This document shows positions 53,573 to 63,991 of a stretch of DNA of 64,000 nucleotides, piece after piece. Below the pieces are notes generated by a model, which saw nothing but the letters and a program-made list of their open reading frames with translations, did no database searches and was not told the origin of the DNA. The stretch covers positions 3,724,001 to 3,788,000 of the forward strand of contig NZ_JAUCFJ010000002.1 in assembly GCF_030348505.1 (NCBI RefSeq), in the 5' to 3' direction. Both the position numbers and the translations under genes were made by a program. Within the stretch, counting starts at the first letter, position 1, and every line of letters starts with the position of its first letter. The DNA is from Lysinibacillus sp. G4S2. GTDB lineage: Bacteria > Bacillota > Bacilli > Bacillales_A > Planococcaceae.

Positions 53573-55264
53573 TTACTGCGCATATGGTAGAACCATCTTT
53601 TGGAATTGTTCAAATGTTGTTTTTTGATTACTGGACAAGCGTTTAATTTGATACACATCATCGTACGGTTTATTATAGCCAAGCGCCGTTGAAAACGCCA
53701 TTGTGAATCCCACTTCCTTTACCGCATTAATGATGTTAGCATTATATTGCCCAAACGGATAAGCAAAAGCATTTGCCTTTGGAATCATTGTTACACTACG
53801 CTTTAAATCCTCAACAACCTCATGATATGGGATTAGAAGCATTTTGCCTTTATTCCCTACCAAGTCGTGTAAATTGTAAGTGTGTGATCCATACGTAAAG
53901 ACGTCTTGCATATTTGCCATATCTTGACGTGAAAGTGACTGTAAATCATGATAATTAAATAATTGTTCATCTTTCGAATTTTCATTACGGTACGTAATTA
54001 AAAACTGCGTAGCTTTAAAGCCATTTTCTTTGAGCACCGGATATGCATATTCACGTGTCGATAATAGACCATCATCAAAAGTCAAAACAATTGAATAAGC
54101 AGGCAATGTAATTTCATCGCGCATGAAACGTAATAATTCGTCTGCACTAACCGTTTCGTAGTTCTTACTTTTTAAATACTGCATTTCATTCGTAAATTGA
54201 ACATCTGTCATCGTAGTACTTACATTTTTAAAACGTCCAAGTTCATCCTCTTTCAGAAAATGATGATACATCATAACTGGAACACCGCGATCGAGCGCTA
54301 CTTTAGAGCTATGGATATATCCTTCACGGCCACCAAGTACCGTTACGTACCAACTACCTTCTTTCCGTAAAATTGGATAACGATGATTTGTATCTAGCTT
54401 AGCAAATGGCTGCAACGTTTTTGATGAATGGTCATAAAGTTCACTGTTTGCAGAAATAGGGATGAAATATTCATTTATCATGGCATTGTCCTTGCCTGTA
54501 TTTTTATAGGCAGGAGTATTTATAAATTTCACCATTGATTTTTCTGCATAAAGATATGTTTTCCCCCAACGAACTTTTACATATGTTGGATCCAATGCAT
54601 CTACAATCTCTAGCTGTTGGCCTTTCATTAACGTAGCAATAGCCATTGGTTTTTCGCGACGGAAATCATAAAGAGTTACATTTTCTAATGCCTCGATGTA
54701 ACCATTTTGCTTATTAGGTGGCGGCGGAGTTGGAGTTGGTTTTTCGATAGGCTTTGTAGTATTTGTTGTACCCTGACTTTTTTCTTCCACAACAAAATTA
54801 CTATGTACAAATCCTAATCGTCCGTTCACAGCAATTCCGTACCAATTCCCCATTCTATTATAAATAGGAAAACTAACTCCTTCTGACAAAGTTGCAAATT
54901 GCACTAGCTCGTTGCCTGTATTATCGTAAATTGGCGCAACATTTGTTGTGACAATATAATCCTTTATCTTTGCAACAGTTGGGACTGTATTTTTATAAGT
55001 TGTTACTGGTACAACCGTTGTGTAGCGTTTATCAACATAACCGTAATAACCACCCCAACGAATTTGCCACCAATTCGCTCCGTAATCTTTTGTTACTTCA
55101 AAAGTTTGCCCTGCTGATAATGTCCCCACCTGTACTAGTGAGCCTGAACGATTATCAAAGACAGCTGCTTCCTCATTCACTTGGATGACAGTATTTTTTG
55201 CATATGCTTTTTCTGCAAAAGGTAATACCATCATGAATAGAAGCAATAATAATAAGCGTTTCAC
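53573..55264 (-). CDS. Secreted polysaccharide deacetylase with SH3 repeats
   Basis: 563 aa. Signal peptide (KRLLLLLLFMMVLPFAEKAYA, cut after AYA) in short; then four SH3b-like repeats each with a Y-D/F-N-x-G pattern (AVFDNRSGSLVQVGTL, PIYDNTGNELVQFATL, TLYDFRREKP, ELYDHSSKTLQPFAKL) up to about residue 330. A C-terminal NodB-type deacetylase follows (MMYHHF, TFDDGLLSTREYAYP, GSHTYNLH, AYPFGQYN). Likely removes acetyl groups from a wall polymer or poly-N-acetylglucosamine. GTG at 55264 follows GAGGTG; codons upstream belong to an untranslated extension. Confidence 0.88.
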   Translation of the reverse strand: MKRLLLLLLFMMVLPFAEKAYAKNTVIQVNEEAAVFDNRSGSLVQVGTLSAGQTFEVTKDYGANWWQIRWGGYYGYVDKRYTTVVPVTTYKNTVPTVAKIKDYIVTTNVAPIYDNTGNELVQFATLSEGVSFPIYNRMGNWYGIAVNGRLGFVHSNFVVEEKSQGTTNTTKPIEKPTPTPPPPNKQNGYIEALENVTLYDFRREKPMAIATLMKGQQLEIVDALDPTYVKVRWGKTYLYAEKSMVKFINTPAYKNTGKDNAMINEYFIPISANSELYDHSSKTLQPFAKLDTNHRYPILRKEGSWYVTVLGGREGYIHSSKVALDRGVPVMMYHHFLKEDELGRFKNVSTTMTDVQFTNEMQYLKSKNYETVSADELLRFMRDEITLPAYSIVLTFDDGLLSTREYAYPVLKENGFKATQFLITYRNENSKDEQLFNYHDLQSLSRQDMANMQDVFTYGSHTYNLHDLVGNKGKMLLIPYHEVVEDLKRSVTMIPKANAFAYPFGQYNANIINAVKEVGFTMAFSTALGYNKPYDDVYQIKRLSSNQKTTFEQFQKMVLPYAQ

Positions 55265-55402
55265 TTTATTCACCTCATAAAAATTTTTATTATCTTTTAC
55301 TTCAATCATTAGACGATTTTCCAACCTATAAAAGTTTATTGGTTGAATTAATTTCATAAATCATATTGTTTCAGAACCTTTGATTAAATTTATGAAATTA
55401 AC

Positions 55403-57835
55403 TCACTTATCTAAATAATCATACGGTGAGACGCCATCCATTCCAATCAATGGATGAATATATGGTTCTGTTTCTACCGTTAGCTTTAAATCAATAGATG
55501 ATTTTTCATTTTGTAAATCTTCGTTTAATGGAACATCTTCTGCTTCTACAACTTCCTCTGCAACATCCATTGGATTGAGTCTTGCACGTAAGGACGTAAA
55601 GCGCTGTAAATCATCCGTACGCTGTAAACCAGCTGCTAGTACATCCGGTTCACCACATAAAATCAAGAAATTTTTTGCACGCGTAATACCTGTATATAAT
55701 AAATTACGACGCAGCATTTTAGAATATCCTCGGACAACTGGCATAATAACTGTTTGGAACTCAGAGCCCTGGGATTTATGAATAGAGCAACAATAGGCTA
55801 GTGTCAATTGATTGAGATCACTACGCTGGTAAGTTACTTCTATACCATCGAATGACACAACAAGCAAATCTTGTTTCTCAATTGTTTCCTTTGCCTTGAT
55901 AATACTGATTACCTCACCCATATCACCATTAAAAACATTGCTTTCTGGTTGATTGACAAGCTGCAAAACTTTATCCTTTATGCGATAGGTGACATCCCCA
56001 AAGATGAGCTCTTTTCTAGTACCAGTATCGTTAGGATTAATAAGCTCCTGAATCATTTTATTTAAATTGTCTATTCCTGCTGGACCTTTGTACATTGGTG
56101 CTAACACTTGGATATTACGAATTTCTTGACCTTTCGCAACCGCACTTTTCACAACCTGTGTGACAACGCTTGCTACTTGATCTGAGGAGGCTTTAACAAA
56201 TGAACGGTCAGACGTTTTTACAGTCAAATCATTCGTGATATGACCACGTTTAATTTGATGAGCAAGTTCAATAATTGTTGAGCCCTCTGCTTGTCGATAA
56301 ACCTCCGTTAATTCCACAGTAGGAATTTGCTTAGAAGCCAACAAATCCTTTAATACTTGCCCTGGACCTACTGGAGGGAGCTGATCCTGATCGCCAACAA
56401 ATACAACTTGCACATCCTCATGCAAGGATTTTAATAGTTGATGCGCGAGCCAAGTATCGACCATCGACATTTCATCTACAATAATGAGTTTCCCGGTAAC
56501 CTCACGCTCAGTCTCTTCTTCTTTTTCCTGACCAGTAAAGCCTAGTAATCGATGAATCGTCATTGCTGGAAGTTCTGTTGATTCTGATAAACGCTTGGCA
56601 GCACGTCCTGTAGGGGCACATAAAATAATCGGGAATGGTTCTTCTTTTTGAGCGTATTCCTTCGGGTTTAATGATAGCCCATGTAGCTTTGCATACACCT
56701 CTACTACACCCCGAACAACAGTTGTTTTACCTGTACCAGGGCCGCCCGTTAAAATCATAACGGCTGAGTTTAGTGCGTGTTCAATAGCATTCGCTTGTGT
56801 TTCAGCATATATGACATTTAGCACTTCTTCTGTTTCACCAATCGCTTTGCGTATTTCGTCCTTACTAAAATGTTCAGCCTTATTGTTACGTTCAATTAAA
56901 GCTAATATTTTCGATGCAATTCCTACTTCTGAGAAATATAGGGATGGTAAATATAGTCTCGTTTCTTCCCCACAAATTTTACTTTCCTCACGCAATTCGA
57001 TGCAAGCTTTAGAAATGGTCTCAAAGGGAATTTCCACTCGTTGACTTTGCTCAAGCATATCTTTTACTAGTGGCAAAACATGTTCTGCATCTAAATACAC
57101 ATGCCCATCCGATAAAGCTGCTGTATTTAGAATATGTAAAATCGCCGCCTTAATACGGTCTGGATGATTGCCAGTAATACCTAATTTAGCACCTAACTCA
57201 TCAGCACGAAAGAACCCAACACCCTCTACATCTTCAATAAGGCGGTATGGATTTTCATTTAATAGTTCAATCGCCTCTGTTCGATATGTTTGGTAAATTT
57301 TCATGCCGAGCTGTGGTCCGAAACCCCATTCATTAAGTTGAATCATCACTCGTTCTAAGCCTAGGTTTTGTTCAATCGTACGATGGATAACCTCTTTTTT
57401 TTCAGCTGATAGTCGAGGTACAGCATCAAGCGCATTTGGGTCCTCTAAAATAAGACGTAACGCATTTGCTCCTAGTTTCTCTACAATTGTTTCAGCCGTT
57501 TTTTTTCCGATTCCAACAAACAAATCACTCGATAAATAATGAATAATTCCTTGCTCTGTTGCCGGCACTTCTTTTGTAAACGTCTCAATTTGAAATTGCA
57601 CACCATATTTTGGATGTTGTCTCAATAAACCTGTAAAACGATATTGTTCATCCATCTGTAACGGTGGAAAATATCCAACAACAATTATTTCTTTATCCTC
57701 ATATTGTAAGTTGGTCTCTTGAATTTTCACACGAACTATTGAATACATATTTTGCGCATTGTGGAAGATAGAGACAATCGGACGTCCGAGTATAAATAAT
57801 TTATTTAGTTCAAATAAATCAAGATTCTCTGCCAT
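55403..57835 (-). CDS. recD2: RecD2-type ATP-dependent DNA helicase
   Basis: 810 aa superfamily 1 helicase (YrrC) acting in DNA repair and fork progression without RecBC. N-terminal OB/HhH-containing region (YLSSDLFVGIGKKTAETIVEKLG), Walker A GGPGTGKTTVV near residue 355, Walker B VDEMSMVD, GDQDQLPPVGPG, and the C-terminal YTGITRAKNFL. ATG at 57835; ten upstream codons lack a site. Next to yrrB-mnmA as in B. subtilis, with an insert between. Confidence 0.95.
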   Translation of the reverse strand: MAENLDLFELNKLFILGRPIVSIFHNAQNMYSIVRVKIQETNLQYEDKEIIVVGYFPPLQMDEQYRFTGLLRQHPKYGVQFQIETFTKEVPATEQGIIHYLSSDLFVGIGKKTAETIVEKLGANALRLILEDPNALDAVPRLSAEKKEVIHRTIEQNLGLERVMIQLNEWGFGPQLGMKIYQTYRTEAIELLNENPYRLIEDVEGVGFFRADELGAKLGITGNHPDRIKAAILHILNTAALSDGHVYLDAEHVLPLVKDMLEQSQRVEIPFETISKACIELREESKICGEETRLYLPSLYFSEVGIASKILALIERNNKAEHFSKDEIRKAIGETEEVLNVIYAETQANAIEHALNSAVMILTGGPGTGKTTVVRGVVEVYAKLHGLSLNPKEYAQKEEPFPIILCAPTGRAAKRLSESTELPAMTIHRLLGFTGQEKEEETEREVTGKLIIVDEMSMVDTWLAHQLLKSLHEDVQVVFVGDQDQLPPVGPGQVLKDLLASKQIPTVELTEVYRQAEGSTIIELAHQIKRGHITNDLTVKTSDRSFVKASSDQVASVVTQVVKSAVAKGQEIRNIQVLAPMYKGPAGIDNLNKMIQELINPNDTGTRKELIFGDVTYRIKDKVLQLVNQPESNVFNGDMGEVISIIKAKETIEKQDLLVVSFDGIEVTYQRSDLNQLTLAYCCSIHKSQGSEFQTVIMPVVRGYSKMLRRNLLYTGITRAKNFLILCGEPDVLAAGLQRTDDLQRFTSLRARLNPMDVAEEVVEAEDVPLNEDLQNEKSSIDLKLTVETEPYIHPLIGMDGVSPYDYLDK

Positions 57836-57931
57836 TTTCGATTCGCCCTTTCGTGTCCATTTCAATCATTATATTGTACCACAGCATATCAAGAAATATC
57901 GTTTAAAAAGACATTTCACTATATTTTAATC

Positions 57932-58118
57932 ATATGCCTCGGCATAATTGCGTCCAGAATCGGCTTTGTGCTTGCACAAAGAACTCCTTTTGATTCTATG
58001 ACATCTGCCAGAGGCTTTAACTTCTTTTTAGCAGATGTTTGGTTATCCGACGATGAGGCGAGAGACTTTTGTTAGCTGATATTCAGCTTTAACTATCAGA
58101 ATATTCACTGAATTAAGT
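57932..58118 (+). repeat. Dispersed repeat family A copy
   Basis: ATCATATGCCTCGGCATAAT, GCGTCCAGAATCGGCTTTGTG with the CTTTGTGC/GCACAAAG hairpin, GACATCTGCCAGAGGCTT, and an end AATTAAGTTAAAAT. It lies between recD2 and the hisA-like gene; 57836-58205 has no gene. Confidence 0.8.
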
Positions 58119-58205
58119 TAAAATTATTTTGACAAATGACATTTCACCGCTATTAACAACCTTTCCATGCTATGATATAGTTGAATTTTGTTGCACGGAA
58201 GGATT

Positions 58206-58982
58206 GTGAAGCTATTGGAATTTAGACCTTGTATCGATTTACACGATGGCAAAGTAAAACAAATTGTTGGCAGTACACTCGGTCATACAGATCAAGAAGT
58301 CATCGAAAACTTTATTTCAAATTATGACGCTAGTTATTATGCAAAAATGTTTGCCAAAGATCAATTAACAGGTGGTCACGTCATTATGCTAGGTGATGGA
58401 AACGAAGAAGCCGCATTAGCAGCACTATCAGCGTACCCTCAAGGTTTGCAGGTTGGTGGTGGCATTACTACTGAAAATGCAAAAAAGTATATTGATGCTG
58501 GTGCTTCCCATGTTATTGTCACATCATTTATCTTCTATGATGGCAAGCTTAATTTAGATCGACTAAAGCAATTAGTACAGATTATCGGTAAACAGCATCT
58601 TGTCATCGATTTAAGCTGCCGTATGCGCGATGGAAAATGGTTTGTTGTTACTGATAAATGGACAAAGTTTAGTGATTTTGAAGTAAATGCTGAGTCTATT
58701 GCGTATATCGAAAATTTCTGTGATGAACTACTTATTCACGCTGTTGATGTAGAAGGTAAAAAAGGTGGTATGCAAGAAAGCTTAGTGCATGATTTAGCCG
58801 CTTGGACAACAATTCCAACAACATATGCTGGTGGCGTCCGTTCTCTAGACGACTTAATGAAATTTAAAAATATAGCAAGTGGTAAGCTTCATGTTACAAT
58901 CGGTAGCGCTCTTTCAATTTTCGGAGGAGACTTACCATATTCAGATGTGGTAAATTATTGCAAAAAAGGCGGGGTATTGTGA
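58206..58982 (+). CDS. Eukaryotic-type HisA, ProFAR isomerase-like
   Basis: About 258 aa TIM barrel. FRPCIDLHDGKVKQIVGSTL and GGHVIMLGDGN, LQVGGGI, AGASHVIVTS and ...TTYAGGVRSLDDL match the HIS6/eukaryotic-like HisA branch, which isomerises ProFAR in histidine synthesis. No other his gene is nearby. Start uncertain: GTG at 58206 is 3 nt from GGAAGG, while TTG at 58215 (giving MEFRPCID) fits homologs but is 12 nt away. Overlaps the next gene by GTGA. Confidence 0.82.
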   Translation: MKLLEFRPCIDLHDGKVKQIVGSTLGHTDQEVIENFISNYDASYYAKMFAKDQLTGGHVIMLGDGNEEAALAALSAYPQGLQVGGGITTENAKKYIDAGASHVIVTSFIFYDGKLNLDRLKQLVQIIGKQHLVIDLSCRMRDGKWFVVTDKWTKFSDFEVNAESIAYIENFCDELLIHAVDVEGKKGGMQESLVHDLAAWTTIPTTYAGGVRSLDDLMKFKNIASGKLHVTIGSALSIFGGDLPYSDVVNYCKKGGVL

Positions 58983-59266
58983 AGTTAGTATATAAGGATT
59001 ATGTATTTCCTTTTCAAGAAACAAATTTAGAACGTATTATAGATGGTAAATATTTCAAAGTCAATACGAAGGATAATTCTCTTTCGTTGCACGTACAGCT
59101 AGATAATGAACAAATGCTACTTGAGTTTTCAAAATCTTTAAAGACAACATGCGGCTTCCTCCGTGATCAAGAAACAGAACCTTATATTTGTACGTATATC
59201 GACTTACAAATATTCGTTGATGAATTTAATCAACGATACAATCTAAATGCTGAAATTATCGTTTAA
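58979..59266 (+). CDS. Unknown 95-aa protein coupled to the HisA-like gene
   Basis: GTG at 58979 overlaps the hisA stop (GTGA) after GGCGGGG. The product (MKLVYKDYVFPFQETNLERI start, ending NQRYNLNAEIIV) is soluble, with alternating beta/alpha character. I recognise no family. Tight coupling suggests a shared role with the HisA-like enzyme. A terminator follows. Confidence 0.7.
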   Translation: MKLVYKDYVFPFQETNLERIIDGKYFKVNTKDNSLSLHVQLDNEQMLLEFSKSLKTTCGFLRDQETEPYICTYIDLQIFVDEFNQRYNLNAEIIV

Positions 59267-59271
59267 TAACG

Positions 59272-59298
59272 AAGGGGACCCAATCCCCTTTTTTTTTA
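59272..59298 (+). terminator. Terminator of the hisA-like operon
   Basis: AAGGGGA (59272-59278) pairs with TCCCCTT (59284-59290), followed by a nine-base T run. Confidence 0.92.
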
Positions 59299-59431
59299 GT
59301 TGAAACAAGAATACTATACTTAATTTAGAGCACATATTTCTATTTAGTAGCTATTTTTGTTAAGCTATTATTTAATGAGATTAAGAGAATTTCATTAATG
59401 TTATTTGCTAAAAGAAAGGATTTTATGAAGA

Positions 59432-60169
59432 ATGAAAAATGAACTCGAAGTAAACACTTTAAAAAAACTAAAATCAGACATAACACGTTTCTTTTTAGCC
59501 TATAAATTTGCCTTGCAAGAAATTGAAACGAAAATAAATATTTTACAAGAAGAATTTAAGTTAATACATGAATATAACCCGATAGAGCATATATCAACTC
59601 GAGTAAAGTCACCAAAAAGTATATTATCGAAAATCCGAAAAAAGAACCTCGAGACATCTGTCGAAGTGATTCGTGAAAACATTCGTGATATTGCGGGCGT
59701 GCGAATCACATGCTCCTTTGTAGAGGATATTTATAAAGTAAGTGCAATGCTACAGGCGCAAAATGATATTGAAGTTGTGGATGTAAAGGATTATATTAAA
59801 TCCCCTAAGGAGAATGGCTATCAAAGCTTGCATCTTATTATAAAAATCCCAATTTTTATGTCCGATCGTGTGGAAAGTGTTTATACAGAAATTCAAATCC
59901 GTACAATTGCAATGGACTTCTGGGCTAGCCTTGAGCATAAGATCTATTACAAATACAATCAGGAAGTACCTGAACATATACGTTTGGAATTGAAGGAAGC
60001 TGCCATTCAAGCAGCTGAACTGGATCGAAAAATGGAACGACTTAATGAAGAAATAAATATTTTAAAAGCGGAAGAAGAAGAGACGTCATTAGATGCAATG
60101 CCTATTGCTTATTTAGCACAATATATCTCTCAATTACCATTTTATTCTTCCGATGATGATCAAGACTAA
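59432..60169 (+). CDS. Small alarmone synthetase, (p)ppGpp synthetase domain
   Basis: 245 aa with the RelA/SpoT synthetase fold only, no HD hydrolase or TGS domain. IAGVRITCSFVEDIYKV (about residues 88-104), SPKENGYQSLHLIIK (about 122-136) and YTEIQIRTIAMDFWASLEHK (about 151-170) are the nucleotide-binding and catalytic blocks. The C-terminal helix is acidic. Relative of YjbM/YwaC; which subgroup is unclear. AAAGGA lies 11 nt before ATG, and a five-codon ORF (ATG at 59425) sits between site and start. Confidence 0.9.
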   Translation: MKNELEVNTLKKLKSDITRFFLAYKFALQEIETKINILQEEFKLIHEYNPIEHISTRVKSPKSILSKIRKKNLETSVEVIRENIRDIAGVRITCSFVEDIYKVSAMLQAQNDIEVVDVKDYIKSPKENGYQSLHLIIKIPIFMSDRVESVYTEIQIRTIAMDFWASLEHKIYYKYNQEVPEHIRLELKEAAIQAAELDRKMERLNEEINILKAEEEETSLDAMPIAYLAQYISQLPFYSSDDDQD

Positions 60170-60181
60170 ACTCACGATATA

Positions 60182-60212
60182 AAAGGATGCCGAAGTAATT
60201 CCGGCATCCTTT
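60182..60212. terminator. Convergent terminator, synthetase and yrrB
   Basis: AAAGGATGCCG (60182-60192) is a perfect mirror of CGGCATCCTTT (60202-60212). Confidence 0.88.
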
Positions 60213-60229
60213 CTCTACTATGATTTAGT

Positions 60230-60889
60230 TTAGTTAAATCGCTGTGCAATCATATCGTAAATATAACGTGCTTGGTCGTAGTCTGGCTGTAATGTAAAGG
60301 CTTGTTTCAGGTGGTACATAGCATCTTCTGTTTGTTCAGTGGACACCGCATAAAGTACACCTAAATTATAATGTGCATCTGCGTTATTCCAATCCTGTTC
60401 GATTAAATAGTCTAATTCTTTCTTACCTTCTTCAAACATTTCTAGCGCACATAGTACAATTGCATATGCTAGACGAATTTGTGTGTCTTCAGGGGCAAGC
60501 TCTGAAGCTCGTTGTAAATATGGCAGTGCAAGCTTCGGATTTTCCATTCGCTCAAAGCATTTGCCCATCATATAATATACATCTGCGCCCTCAATGTTAT
60601 ACTTTAGCGCTTGCTCATAAAGCTTTACTGCTTCTGCATATCGTTCCGCATTATAATATAAATTTGCTAAGCCATAATAAGCAGTTGCTGCTGTTTCATC
60701 AACAGTAATTGCTTTTTGAAAGAAACGCTCTGCACGTTCAATATCCTCCAACACCGCTAAGAGATTTCCAAAATTCACATACCCAATTGCATTTTCAGGC
60801 TCTGCTTCAATTGCTTGTGTAAAAAGTTGTGCGGCATCCTCATAGCGCTTTTCTTGAAATGCTTGAATACCCTGCTCGTTAAAATTCAT
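60230..60889 (-). CDS. yrrB: TPR-repeat protein (YrrB)
   Basis: 219 aa built of about six tetratricopeptide repeats (for example GYVNFGNLLAVLEDIERAERFFQKA, AYYGLANLYYNAERYAEAVKLYEQ) forming a protein-binding superhelix. Same position downstream of mnmA as in B. subtilis. Partner unknown. GAGGTG site 10 nt before ATG. Confidence 0.92.
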   Translation of the reverse strand: MNFNEQGIQAFQEKRYEDAAQLFTQAIEAEPENAIGYVNFGNLLAVLEDIERAERFFQKAITVDETAATAYYGLANLYYNAERYAEAVKLYEQALKYNIEGADVYYMMGKCFERMENPKLALPYLQRASELAPEDTQIRLAYAIVLCALEMFEEGKKELDYLIEQDWNNADAHYNLGVLYAVSTEQTEDAMYHLKQAFTLQPDYDQARYIYDMIAQRFN

Positions 60890-60914
60890 TGTTTTTGTTC
60901 ACCTCTATGTAGCG

Positions 60915-60960
60915 AAAGACTGCCTCAATTCTATACACCTTATGAGAGGCAGTATAAGCA
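60915..60960 (-). terminator. Hairpin after mnmA
   Basis: ACTGCCTC (60919-60926) pairs with GAGGCAGT (60946-60953); outer GACTGC parts can extend it. T run short. Confidence 0.55.
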
Positions 60961-60973
60961 GTCTTTTCGCAAA

Positions 60974-62119
<1,146 letters not shown>

Positions 62120-62177
62120 TCAATTTCTATTAAATATATAATTTTTAACAGGTGTATGGATTAACCATTTTTATACA

Positions 62178-62193
62178 TTCGAATTAATTCGAA
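62178..62193. promoter_or_regulatory. 16-bp perfect palindrome between iscS and mnmA
   Basis: TTCGAATTAATTCGAA, flanked by near-matching CA/TG. It lies 80 bp upstream of mnmA and could be an operator; no known factor assigned. Confidence 0.35.
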
Positions 62194-62326
62194 ATGGCTG
62201 ATTTCCGCTACGGGCTACAATCAGTTAAAATGGAAATATATTAGCAAAATAACAACAAATAAATCCTTTTATCGCTCAATAATAAACCTATTTTTTCCTA
62301 ATCAACACGCCTGAATTTTTAGCAAA

Positions 62327-63475
62327 CTACTTTTTCGCTAATCTTTTCACAATCCCAGCTGTTTTTTCAGCAGCACGTTGTACGTCAGCTTCTGTTAAAC
62401 CTTGACCGAAGCTAAAGCGGATCGAGTTACGTAATTCCTCTGTCCCTTGTCCAAACATCGCAACTAAAACATGTGATGGATCAATGGAGCCAGCAGTGCA
62501 CGCCGAACCACTCGATACGCAAATACCCGCCATATCAAGATTCACTAGAAATGACTCTACTTCCATACTAGAAAAACTTACATTTAAAACGTGTGGAAGC
62601 GTATTTTCTAAATCACCATTTACATGAAATGCCAGCTTTTCCTGCGTGAAAACATCAAGCATAATTTGCTTAAAGCGATTGTATAGCGCACGCTTCTCAT
62701 CGCGCAACTCATTTGCAATTCGCACCGCAGTAGCAAAGCCAATCACTGCAGGTACATTTTCAGTACCTGCACGGCGCTTTTTCTCATGCGCTCCACCTAA
62801 TGCATAACTAGTGAATGGTGTTCCAGCTTTTTGGTAAAGGAAGCCAATCCCCTTAGGACCATTAATTTTATGTGCGGAAACACTTAGTAAATCAACATGT
62901 AAATCAGCAACATTAATTGTCTCTAAGCCATATGCCTGAACAGCATCCGTATGAAAAACAGCTGTATGTTCACGTAACAATTCACCTATTTCAGCAATCG
63001 GTTGAATCGTACCAACTTCATTATTGCCGTACATAATCGTTACTAAAATTGTATCCTCACGTAATGCATTTCGCACATCTTCTACAGATACATGCCCTTT
63101 TTCATCAACTGGCAAATATGTCACATCAAAGCCATCTCGTTCAAGCTTTTCACACGTATGTAATACTGCGTGATGTTCAATTTGTGTGGTAATTATGTGC
63201 TTTCCTTCAGCAGCACGTGCATAAACAGTGCCAAAAATAGCCGTATTATCCGCCTCGGTTCCGCCACTTGTTATAATAATTTCCCCAGGTTGAGCACCAA
63301 TTGATTTAGCTAATTCTTCACGTGCATTATCTAAATATTTGCGCGCCTCTCGACCTGCCCCATGAATACTTGAAGCATTTCCATAAACCTTTTGCATTGC
63401 TGTAGTCATAGCTTCTATTACTTGGTCATTCATTGGTGAAGACGCTGCATGATCGAGATAAATATATGAATTCAT
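62327..63475 (-). CDS. iscS: Cysteine desulfurase (IscS/NifS family)
   Basis: 382 aa PLP enzyme (YrvO type) supplying sulphur to MnmA. YLDHAASSPMN start, PLP lysine in SVSAHKINGPKGIGFLY near residue 203, and active cysteine loop VSSGSACTAGS near 325. AAAGGAG site. Downstream of cymR, the usual order. Confidence 0.96.
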   Translation of the reverse strand: MNSYIYLDHAASSPMNDQVIEAMTTAMQKVYGNASSIHGAGREARKYLDNAREELAKSIGAQPGEIIITSGGTEADNTAIFGTVYARAAEGKHIITTQIEHHAVLHTCEKLERDGFDVTYLPVDEKGHVSVEDVRNALREDTILVTIMYGNNEVGTIQPIAEIGELLREHTAVFHTDAVQAYGLETINVADLHVDLLSVSAHKINGPKGIGFLYQKAGTPFTSYALGGAHEKKRRAGTENVPAVIGFATAVRIANELRDEKRALYNRFKQIMLDVFTQEKLAFHVNGDLENTLPHVLNVSFSSMEVESFLVNLDMAGICVSSGSACTAGSIDPSHVLVAMFGQGTEELRNSIRFSFGQGLTEADVQRAAEKTAGIVKRLAKK

Positions 63476-63571
63476 GTTGAAAACTCCTTTGTACGAAAAG
63501 CGCTAAAGATCTGCACCCCCTGCCACACGACTTTGCGACGACTTAGGGAGCGATGCTTTAGCCTAAACATT

Positions 63572-63991
63572 TTAAATGTAGAACATATAACCTTCCGCTA
63601 CATTTTCCTCAGTATATTGTGCTAGATCCTCAATTGTCGTTGTATCTAATACATTTTTCACAGCATCGCGAATGCGGAGCCACAACTCTCGCTGAGGTGC
63701 TTCTTCATTTTCAATTCCTTCAACTGGTTGAATTGGCCCCTCTAACACACTAATAACATTAGCCGCCGAAATTTCACTTGGTGGATTCGCTAGCATATAC
63801 CCACCATATGCACCGCGAACACTTTTCACTAAGCCTGAATTACGTAGTGGTGAAACCAATTGCTCTAAGTATGCTTCAGAAAGCTCCTTTTCAGCAGCAA
63901 TTTTGCGTAGTGGAATAGGTCCTTCTCCATAATGCTTTGCTAGTTCAATCATAATCGTTAGCCCATAACGGCCCTTTGTAGAAATTTTCAT
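63572..63991 (-). CDS. cymR: CymR, Rrf2-family cysteine metabolism regulator
   Basis: 139 aa. Winged helix-turn-helix starting MKISTKGRYGLTIMIELAKH with LRKIAAEKELSEAYLEQLV and RGAYGGYMLANPP wing. Lacks the iron-sulphur cysteines of IscR, as CymR does. Represses cysteine uptake and synthesis genes together with CysK in Bacillus. Complete within the window; GGTGAT precedes the ATG. Confidence 0.95.
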   Translation of the reverse strand: MKISTKGRYGLTIMIELAKHYGEGPIPLRKIAAEKELSEAYLEQLVSPLRNSGLVKSVRGAYGGYMLANPPSEISAANVISVLEGPIQPVEGIENEEAPQRELWLRIRDAVKNVLDTTTIEDLAQYTEENVAEGYMFYI

